Part shown: piece by piece, positions 1-5,459 of the stretch
Numbering within the stretch: position 1 is the stretch's first letter
Layout of the letters: each line of letters opens with the position of its first letter
Origin: Peptostreptococcaceae bacterium
Lineage (GTDB): Bacteria > Bacillota_A > Clostridia > Peptostreptococcales > Anaerovoracaceae
Assembly (NCBI GenBank): GCA_016650135.1
Contig: JAENWH010000099.1
Span: forward strand, 1 to 6,952
Length of the DNA stretch: 6,952 bases
Reading direction: 5' to 3'
Position numbers and translations under genes: made by a program
The notes under the pieces: model-generated
The model's input: the letters and a program-made list of their open reading frames with translations, nothing else
Databases searched by the model: none
What the model was told of the DNA's origin: nothing

Positions 1-270
1 AAAGCTACTCTTGTTGATATTTTTAAGCCGTTTAATTCGGGGAACATATTCTGTTTTGATTTCAGGTTTGCTTGAATCAATGGCAGATTTGCCTTCCAGT
101 TTGGATTTAATACTGTCCTCGAGTGGCTTCGTTTCAAATTTGTTGCTTATTTTATCAAATTGAGCAAAAAAATCATCAATGTTACTGTCACCAACTTCAC
201 TTTTTTGACTGTCATCAGCACTATCGCTTATATTGTTATTATTATTATTATCATCTTTATTACTTGTCAA
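1..270 (-). CDS. Unrecognised protein, N-terminal 90 residues (partial)
   Basis: I do not recognise this gene; only its 5' end is present and the open frame runs off base 1. The first 90 residues are very polar. A run of six Asn at residues 8-13 is followed by a Ser/Asp/Lys-rich stretch (about 14-33), a short hydrophobic-aromatic patch (IDDFFAQFDKI, 31-41), a charged Lys/Glu/Ser linker, and a basic segment (PRIKRLKNINK, 77-87). No signal peptide or membrane helix is visible in this part. It looks like an intrinsically disordered cytoplasmic leader. The basic segment could precede a membrane helix or a folded domain outside the window, but that is a guess. I chose the TTG start at 270 because AGGTG lies 6 nt upstream. 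An in-frame ATG at 297 lies at the predicted transcription start of the upstream promoter and has no ribosome binding site. The gene is divergent from comEC. That it is a real gene rests on the open frame, promoter and ribosome binding site. Confidence 0.66.
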   Translation of the reverse strand, partial: MTSNKDDNNNNNNISDSADDSQKSEVGDSNIDDFFAQFDKISNKFETKPLEDSIKSKLEGKSAIDSSKPEIKTEYVPRIKRLKNINKSSF

Positions 271-276
271 AATTGA

Positions 277-287
277 CACCTGCCTTT
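277..287 (-). promoter_or_regulatory. Ribosome binding site selecting the TTG start at 270
   Basis: Read on the minus strand this is AAAGGCAGGTG. AGGTG matches the anti-Shine-Dalgarno sequence and ends 6 nt before the TTG codon. This decides the start for the divergent gene over the in-frame ATG at 297 and the in-frame GTG at 279, which is itself part of this site. Confidence 0.6.
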
Positions 288-304
288 CGCTAAACATGTG
301 TTTA

Positions 305-332
305 ATTATATCATATCCGAATTGGTAATCAA
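305..332 (-). promoter_or_regulatory. Sigma-A-type promoter for the divergent minus-strand gene
   Basis: On the minus strand a -35 box TTGATT (332-327) is separated by 16 nt from a perfect -10 box TATAAT (310-305). Transcription would begin near base 298. That gives a leader of about 28 nt before the TTG at 270 and would leave the ATG at 297 essentially leaderless. Called from consensus only. Confidence 0.62.
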
Positions 333-355
333 AGAATTTATATTTACAATAATGG

Positions 356-384
356 TTGATAAAAACCAACAAATGTAATATTAT
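356..384 (+). promoter_or_regulatory. Sigma-A-type promoter for comEC-holA
   Basis: TTGATA (356-361) and TATTAT (379-384) are separated by 17 nt; each matches five of six consensus positions. Transcription would start near base 391, giving a leader of about 47 nt to the TTG at 438. The -35 boxes of this promoter and of the divergent one are only 23 nt apart, so a regulator bound between them could affect both genes. I saw no clear operator palindrome there. Confidence 0.58.
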
Positions 385-427
385 GTAAATAATTACAACA
401 TATAACATTAATTATTATGATAAATAT

Positions 428-431
428 GGAG
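428..431 (+). promoter_or_regulatory. Ribosome binding site favouring a TTG start for comEC
   Basis: GGAG lies 6 nt before the in-frame TTG at 438-440. The two upstream in-frame ATG codons (417 and 426) have only AT-rich sequence ahead of them and no Shine-Dalgarno match, and the second ATG overlaps this GGAG. The site therefore argues for initiation at TTG. Confidence 0.5.
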
Positions 432-437
432 AGAAAC

Positions 438-2795
438 TTGAGAAGACCAATTGTTTTTATAGCCCTGGCATTTTCATCAGGTATAGTGACGCAACACCTG
501 TTTAAAATAAATACATTTTTTTTAGTCGGCTTGCTGATTATAGGATCTATTATGGCATATATATATTCTCATAAAAAAAATAAAATAAATTTGCTATTTG
601 CTTTTATAATGATCACAGTAGCAATAACAGGTGCTTTATGGTTAACCGTTGCAGATTTAAAGCTATCTATTATTTCATCATTCAACAATCAGCAAATAAC
701 TGGTGAAGGAACGGTAAAGAGCATTGTAAAAAAAGGTGAGAAGATATATAAACTGGTTGTAGTGACAAATCTGATTTTCAATTCTCCTGTTGAAGAGAAA
801 ACTATAATCAATTATTATGGCGATTTAGAAAAAGATTATGCACTTTATGACTTGCCGGGGAGAAAAATTTATTTCGACGGGCTTGTCATATTGCCGGATA
901 AAAGGCGGAACCCAAATACCTTTGACTACAGACTATATTTAAGGACAATTGGAATAGGTGCTTTAATAAAATGTGACCCGAACGAACTTGAAATTAACAG
1001 CACGATAGAAGGCAAAGGTAATCAGATTTTAAATTATCTTTCTATAATAAAAGGGGAAATATCCAAAAACCTTGTTTTGTCCATAGGAGAAAAAAGATCT
1101 GGCTTAATTTCCGGAATTATGTGGGGAGAAAAAGATAACATAGATGATGATATTATGGAGCAGTTCAGAATGAATGGAACGGCCCACATCTTGGCAGTAA
1201 GCGGTATTCATATCGGTTTGGTTTATCTATACCTAAATAAACTGTTTTGGGGAAGAAGAAATGTTTTTAGTGACCTGGTTATCATTATTCTATTGATTTG
1301 CTATACTGCGATGGCAAATTTTTCTCCATCAGTCATACGAGCTGTATCAATGATCATAGTTCATATTATTTCAAAACATACCTATTGCAGGTATGATTTT
1401 CTTTGCTGCGGAGCGGTCACGCTTATCATTATGCTTATCATGAATCCTTTTTCCTTGTTTAATATCGGTTTTCAATTGTCATTTCTTGCGATATTTACAT
1501 TAGCTGTTATTTTACCATTTATGCAAAAAATATGCAGCAGTTTTATGAACCCTATTATTGCATTACAGTTTGGACTGTCACCTATAACTGCCTTTACGTT
1601 TAATTATTTCTCTTTAGCATCACTGATTGCAAATATACCTGTCATATTCCTAGCCAGTTTAATTATTCCTTTGGGTCTGCTGACCATACCTTTAACAATT
1701 TTTGACCTGCCTTTTTTCAACTTTCACGTTATTGCTCATGCAATGGGGTATTTGACCGATGCTATGCTATATATAAATGATTTCGTATATACACCCGGTA
1801 AATCTTTTTTTTATACAAAAAGTCCGTCTGTATTGTTCCTTTTAATATATTATTTTACTCTTTTTTTTGTTACTTCTGAGTTGTTTCTGATAATATATAC
1901 AAGAAAAAAGTATGTACTCATATTAAAAGTGATGATTAGCATACTGGTTATAGCAATCCTTGTAAATATTGCTACATTAGACGATTTTAAAAAAACAGAC
2001 CTTGTTTTTGTTGATGTTGGGCAAGGAGACTGCCTCCATATAAAGGCAGAGGATGGTAAAAATATATTGATTGACGGGGGCGGAAACGCAAACTATGATG
2101 TTGGTATAAATATATTGTTGCCATATTTGCTGAAAAACGGAGTTGAAAAGATAGATGCTGCTTTTGTTACACACTTGCATCAGGACCATTATGATGGAAT
2201 TGCCGCTCTGGCAAGAAAAGGATTTATTGAAAAACTCTATGTTTATGAGGGAAATATTGTAAAAGAGGAAATCCTTCTGGAAAAAACTAAATTAACGAAA
2301 GAGCAAATTGTGTATCTGGTGGCAGAAGACAATGTTATAATAAGCAGGGATATTTCCGTCAAAGTAATAAGTCCAAAACAAAAGAAGTTTGAAGAATACT
2401 TAAATATTGATGAGAAGGATGAAAACAGCAGTAGTTTGATTCTAAAAGTGAATATAAAAGGGTTTTCTGTTTTGATGACCGGGGATATAGATACAGAAGG
2501 AGAGTCAAAGCTAATAGACAATAATAAACAATCAGACATCCTATATTCAGATATTCTGAAAGTATCTCATCACGGCAGCAAATACGGAACAGCGGATGAA
2601 TTTCTGGAAACTGTAAAGCCGAAAGTGGCCGTTATACAAGTCGGAAAAAATAATTTTGGGCATCCACACCCAAGTGTTGTTGAAAAAATCAGGAAAAAAG
2701 ATATAATGTTATATAGAAATGATGAAAGTGGAGCAATTGGAATTTCATTTGATGAAAAAGACAAAAGGATGGAAATAATTACAATGCTCGAATAG
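438..2795 (+). CDS. comEC: ComEC/Rec2 DNA-uptake channel protein
   Basis: ComEC is the membrane channel that carries single-stranded DNA into competent cells. The 785-residue length is normal for the family. Residues about 2-69 hold three membrane helices, followed by an OB-fold-like soluble domain (DUF4131) ending in the conserved NPxxFDYxxYL (158-168). The Competence domain spans about 210-512. It carries the signature NGTAHILAVSGIHIG (246-260), PSVIRA (297-302) and FQLSFLA (345-351) among many helices. A metallo-beta-lactamase domain follows from about 525: VDVGQGD (525-531), THLHQDH (H579, H581, D583, H584), TGD (D683), SHHGS (H711, H712) and GHPHP (741-745). All metal-binding motifs are intact, so the domain looks catalytically competent, possibly as the nuclease that degrades the non-transported strand. 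The TTG start is preferred to ATG 417 because of GGAG at 428 and because the protein then begins MRRPIVFIALAF, like other ComECs. No comEA or comEB lies beside it. It is probably transcribed with holA. Confidence 0.96.
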   Translation: MRRPIVFIALAFSSGIVTQHLFKINTFFLVGLLIIGSIMAYIYSHKKNKINLLFAFIMITVAITGALWLTVADLKLSIISSFNNQQITGEGTVKSIVKKGEKIYKLVVVTNLIFNSPVEEKTIINYYGDLEKDYALYDLPGRKIYFDGLVILPDKRRNPNTFDYRLYLRTIGIGALIKCDPNELEINSTIEGKGNQILNYLSIIKGEISKNLVLSIGEKRSGLISGIMWGEKDNIDDDIMEQFRMNGTAHILAVSGIHIGLVYLYLNKLFWGRRNVFSDLVIIILLICYTAMANFSPSVIRAVSMIIVHIISKHTYCRYDFLCCGAVTLIIMLIMNPFSLFNIGFQLSFLAIFTLAVILPFMQKICSSFMNPIIALQFGLSPITAFTFNYFSLASLIANIPVIFLASLIIPLGLLTIPLTIFDLPFFNFHVIAHAMGYLTDAMLYINDFVYTPGKSFFYTKSPSVLFLLIYYFTLFFVTSELFLIIYTRKKYVLILKVMISILVIAILVNIATLDDFKKTDLVFVDVGQGDCLHIKAEDGKNILIDGGGNANYDVGINILLPYLLKNGVEKIDAAFVTHLHQDHYDGIAALARKGFIEKLYVYEGNIVKEEILLEKTKLTKEQIVYLVAEDNVIISRDISVKVISPKQKKFEEYLNIDEKDENSSSLILKVNIKGFSVLMTGDIDTEGESKLIDNNKQSDILYSDILKVSHHGSKYGTADEFLETVKPKVAVIQVGKNNFGHPHPSVVEKIRKKDIMLYRNDESGAIGISFDEKDKRMEIITMLE

Positions 2796-2803
2796 GAAGT
2801 AAA

Positions 2804-3823
2804 ATGGCAAATTATAAAGATAAAAACAAAGAACATGCATTTCATTTAATAACAAAAGATATAAAGGCTGGGAACATAGATAAGCCTTTAATTTTTTACG
2901 GGAGGGAAACGTATCTTATTCACTGGGCCGTTGAACTTGTTGGCAAAGAATTTGTCAACCCAATTAGCAAGGAATTAGATTTAGTGGTGATTGAGGAAAA
3001 CGATGGGAATCTTGATTATATCAAGTCTGTCTGTGAGACTTTTCCAATGTTTTCAAAGAAAAGAGTTGTCGTTTTAAAAAACTTTAAAGAAATGAATGAG
3101 GAGTTTGTTCTTTATATGACCGACATGCCGGAATTTTGTCAGTTGATTATCATTTGCAGCGAACTTGACAAAAGAACAAAAATTTACAAGGAAGCATCGA
3201 AGCATTGGAAAGAATATGAATTTGACAGTCTGGAGGAGAACGATCTGAAAAAGTTCATTGAGAAAAGATTCAAGGCTTCTGGTAAAATTATTAAAAAATC
3301 TTTAATAGCGCAGATTGTTAACAGCAGCGGCTATTATGACAAAGAAAGCAATTATAATTTATATAACCTTGAAAACGACTTGAAAAAAATTATTCATTAC
3401 AGCCAGGATAACGAGGTTGAAGCTTTTCATATTATAGAGAGTATATCTGGAAATGTTGAAACAAATGTTTACCAGATGATTGATGCAATAAGCAGTAACA
3501 AAAAAGATGAAGCATTTGAACTGCTTCACGATATTCTGCTGGCAGGAGAGAGCCTTTATTATATTTTAGCGGTTATAATTGGTCAATTTGAAACAATACT
3601 TGAAGTGAAAGAGTTGCGTGAAGAAGGGAACAGTTTGTCTCAGATGCAGAAGACTTTGGCAATTCTTGAATATAGAATCAAAAAAGCCATGTTGTATGGT
3701 GGAAAATTTTCAAAAAATAATATTAAAGAAACCTTAGGGAAACTTTACGAAGTTGATAGAAACATTAAAAACGGTTTTATAGATGGAAAGCTGGCACTTG
3801 AAATGATTATAGCCAGAATCTAA
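2804..3823 (+). CDS. holA: DNA polymerase III subunit delta
   Basis: HolA is the delta subunit of the clamp loader, which opens the beta sliding clamp so it can be placed on primed DNA. The 339-residue length fits. Family motifs appear in order: FYGRETYLI (31-39), the beginning of the AAA+-like fold that lacks a working ATP site in delta; FSKKRVVVLKN (83-93); LDKRTKIYK (121-129); LENDLKKI (189-196), a form of the LxNELxKL segment; NVYQMIDAI (221-229); and the C-terminal collar domain with QFETIL (261-266), GKFS (300-303) and VDRNIKNG (317-324) leading to ALEMII near the end. The ATG starts 8 nt after the comEC stop. Its Shine-Dalgarno AGGA (2794-2797) overlaps that stop codon, so translation is likely coupled. 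comEC-holA is a common neighbour pair in Firmicutes. Replication does not need competence, so the shared operon is best read as conserved gene order. Confidence 0.95.
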   Translation: MANYKDKNKEHAFHLITKDIKAGNIDKPLIFYGRETYLIHWAVELVGKEFVNPISKELDLVVIEENDGNLDYIKSVCETFPMFSKKRVVVLKNFKEMNEEFVLYMTDMPEFCQLIIICSELDKRTKIYKEASKHWKEYEFDSLEENDLKKFIEKRFKASGKIIKKSLIAQIVNSSGYYDKESNYNLYNLENDLKKIIHYSQDNEVEAFHIIESISGNVETNVYQMIDAISSNKKDEAFELLHDILLAGESLYYILAVIIGQFETILEVKELREEGNSLSQMQKTLAILEYRIKKAMLYGGKFSKNNIKETLGKLYEVDRNIKNGFIDGKLALEMIIARI

Positions 3824-3865
3824 CAAGACAAGTTAATCATAAGCAGTTGGGAAAATATCCATATC

Positions 3866-3870
3866 AGGAG
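3866..3870 (+). promoter_or_regulatory. Ribosome binding site selecting ATG 3877
   Basis: AGGAG lies 6 nt before the ATG at 3877. The frame is open further upstream to a TTG at 3847, but that codon has no Shine-Dalgarno sequence and would add ten polar residues in front of the usual short N terminus of this transporter family. Confidence 0.75.
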
Positions 3871-3876
3871 ATAAAC

Positions 3877-4767
3877 ATGACAAAACAATTGAAATCAGAT
3901 TTGATGCTTTTACTTGTTGCCCTTTTTTGGGGAATTTCCTATGTTTTAATGGATTTAAGCCTGAAAGAAATGGATCCATTCACATTAAATGCTTTCAGAT
4001 TCTGCGGTGCATTTTTTATTGCAGTAATCTTTTCTTTCCCAAAATTAAAAACAGTAAATCGAATTACGATAAAATACAGTTTTTATGTGGGAGCTGCACT
4101 TATTTTTGCTTATACCGGTGCAACATATGGAGTCCTATACACCAGCCTGTCAAATGCAGGTTTCCTTTGCGCTCTTTCAGTTGTTTTTACGCCAATATTC
4201 GGTTTTGTTTTTAAAGGCACAGTGCCTGAAAAAAAACTGATTATTGTAGTTTTGATGTGTGTCATTGGTATTGGACTATTAACGCTTAATAGTGAATTGA
4301 AACCAGCGCTTGGTGATATATTGTGTTTAATCTGTGCTGTTGCCTATGCTTTTGATTTGCTGATTACTGAAACGGCGGTTGTGAAAGAAGAGGTAAATGC
4401 CTATCAACTGGGAGTTTTTCAATTGGGATTTGCAGGGGCTGGGAATTTAATTCTCTCTTTTATTGTTGAAACGCCAACTTTGCCGCAAAGCCCGAAAGTG
4501 TGGGCGTCTACTATTTTTTTGGCAATATTCTGCACAGGTCTGGCTTTTATTGTACAGGCAGTTGCACAACAATATACTTCGGCTACACATGTTGGCGTAA
4601 TTTTTACATTGGAACCAGTTATTGCCGGAATTGCGGCATTTGTATTTGCTGGTGAGGTATTATTACCGAGAGCATACCTGGGTGCAATAATACTTGTTTT
4701 AAGCCTGCTGGTTATGGAAATGAATATGAAGGGAATATTTAATATTATTAAAAGAAAGAATAATTAA
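3877..4767 (+). CDS. EamA/DMT-family transporter
   Basis: This is a drug/metabolite transporter superfamily permease with two tandem EamA domains. Such proteins usually export amino acids, nucleosides or other small metabolites across the cytoplasmic membrane; the substrate cannot be read from sequence. The protein has 296 residues, typical for the family. About ten hydrophobic helices are visible, near 8-25, 38-55, 68-88, 92-111, 120-137, 145-163, 176-196, 208-229, 238-258 and 265-282. The first half opens with LFWGISYV (16-23). The second half carries TLEPVIAGIAAFVFAGE (244-260), the hallmark end of an EamA repeat. The tail is short and basic (IIKRKNN), which suits the cytoplasmic side. It follows holA by 53 nt with no visible terminator or convincing promoter, so it is probably read from the comEC promoter. 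Many Firmicutes have rpsT (ribosomal protein S20) after holA; here this transporter takes that place. Confidence 0.92.
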   Translation: MTKQLKSDLMLLLVALFWGISYVLMDLSLKEMDPFTLNAFRFCGAFFIAVIFSFPKLKTVNRITIKYSFYVGAALIFAYTGATYGVLYTSLSNAGFLCALSVVFTPIFGFVFKGTVPEKKLIIVVLMCVIGIGLLTLNSELKPALGDILCLICAVAYAFDLLITETAVVKEEVNAYQLGVFQLGFAGAGNLILSFIVETPTLPQSPKVWASTIFLAIFCTGLAFIVQAVAQQYTSATHVGVIFTLEPVIAGIAAFVFAGEVLLPRAYLGAIILVLSLLVMEMNMKGIFNIIKRKNN

Positions 4768-4847
4768 AATTATCCGATAAAATTAGTCTGAAATATTAGT
4801 TAGAATTTTCTGGTTAATTTTTGAGAAATAACTTGAAAAATACACGT

Positions 4848-4880
4848 GCAAAGGCAATTCCACCGTTGCTTATTTTATTT
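4848..4880 (+). terminator. Possible weak Rho-independent terminator
   Basis: GCAAAGG (4848-4854) can pair with CCGTTGC (4863-4869) around an 8-nt loop, with one internal A-G mismatch. A T-rich run (TTATTTTATTT) follows directly. It sits 80 nt after the transporter stop, where the upstream unit should end. The stem is short and imperfect and the T tract is interrupted by A, so efficiency is doubtful. Its right arm overlaps the -35 box of the next promoter. Confidence 0.3.
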
Positions 4881-4894
4881 TATTTTGTTATAAT
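4866..4894 (+). promoter_or_regulatory. Sigma-A-type promoter for the NuoE/NuoF operon
   Basis: TTGCTT (4866-4871) and a perfect TATAAT (4889-4894) are separated by 17 nt. Transcription would begin near 4901, leaving a leader of about 48 nt before the ATG at 4949. The leader includes a full AGGAGG ribosome binding site (4937-4942). No operator palindrome or riboswitch-like structure is evident in the 181-nt intergenic stretch, which is otherwise simple AT-rich sequence. Confidence 0.65.
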
Positions 4895-4948
4895 TAAAAT
4901 GTACATGCTTATATCAAGAGTATAATTTAAATACATAGGAGGAACATT

Positions 4949-5449
4949 ATGACTGATAAACCTAAAAACTCTTCGCAAAGTTTTGAAGAGTTGGGACCTG
5001 TGCTGGAAAAGTATGGTAAGGTTAAGGGGAGCCTTATTTCTATTTTACAGAAAACACAAGATATTTATGGATTTCTATCATTGGATGCAATAAATTATAT
5101 TGCAATAAAAACTGGTATAAAACCGGCAAAAATCTACGGTGTCGCTACATTTTATACCCAATTCAGATTAAAGCCAATTGGCAAAAATCTAATAATGCTT
5201 TGTCAGGGAACGGCTTGCCATGTAAATGGATCAAAGGTTATTGAAGAAGCCGTTTGTGAACATTTAAACATTAAGGATGGTGAAACAACAGAAGATGGTT
5301 TGTTTACTATAAACAATGTTGCCTGTCTTGGATGTTGCTCGCTTGCGCCAGTAATGATGATAAAAAATTCTGATGGTGATGAAACTTACGGTAATTTAAC
5401 AAAAGAATCGGCAAAGGCAGCACTAGATGAAATTAAGGAAAGGGGATAG
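4949..5449 (+). CDS. nuoE: NuoE-like [2Fe-2S] thioredoxin-fold subunit
   Basis: This is the 24-kDa-type electron-transfer subunit (NuoE/HydC/HndA family) of a soluble NAD(P)-linked complex. It carries one [2Fe-2S] cluster that exchanges electrons with the FMN subunit encoded next door. The protein has 166 residues, normal for the family. The N-terminal helical part (about 12-60) includes the conserved LISILQKTQDIYGFLSLDAI stretch, followed by KIYGVATFYTQF (61-72). The thioredoxin-like ferredoxin domain holds all four cluster ligands: C85 and C90 in CQGTACH, and C126 and C130 in ACLGCC. The extra C129 is next to a ligand and is not itself expected to bind. SLAPVMMI follows, as usual. The ATG has a perfect AGGAGG 6 nt upstream and its own promoter. 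In fermentative anaerobes a NuoE followed by a fused NuoF most often belongs to an NAD(P)-dependent, often electron-bifurcating, [FeFe] hydrogenase. A formate-dehydrogenase-linked complex is the main alternative. Confidence 0.95.
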   Translation: MTDKPKNSSQSFEELGPVLEKYGKVKGSLISILQKTQDIYGFLSLDAINYIAIKTGIKPAKIYGVATFYTQFRLKPIGKNLIMLCQGTACHVNGSKVIEEAVCEHLNIKDGETTEDGLFTINNVACLGCCSLAPVMMIKNSDGDETYGNLTKESAKAALDEIKERG

Positions 5450-5459
5450 GTGACTTCAT

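Noticed and set aside
295..297. ATG start for the divergent minus-strand gene
   Set aside because: It coincides with the predicted transcription start and has no ribosome binding site; the in-frame TTG at 270 has one at the right spacing.
1977..2845. Three open frames on the minus strand opposite comEC and the start of holA
   Set aside because: They lie wholly opposite coding sequence with strong family motifs, have no family resemblance, and are rich in Ser/Phe/Ile as expected for the complement of AT-rich coding DNA.
3847..3876. Extended TTG start for the EamA transporter
   Set aside because: No Shine-Dalgarno sequence precedes it, while AGGAG sits 6 nt before ATG 3877, and family members begin with a similarly short tail.
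3927..4214. A 95-codon plus-strand frame inside the EamA gene
   Set aside because: It overlaps the transporter in another frame, gives a Cys/Phe-rich translation with no domain, and has no independent ribosome binding site.
4818..4839. AT-rich hairpin TTTTTGAG / CTTGAAAA in the intergenic region
   Set aside because: The stem depends on two G-T wobbles and A-T pairs and has no T tract after it, so it is expected by chance in such AT-rich sequence.
4921..4926. A second TATAAT close to the nuoE ribosome binding site
   Set aside because: There is no -35-like hexamer 16-18 nt upstream and no extended -10 TG; a start from it would leave almost no leader before the ribosome binding site.
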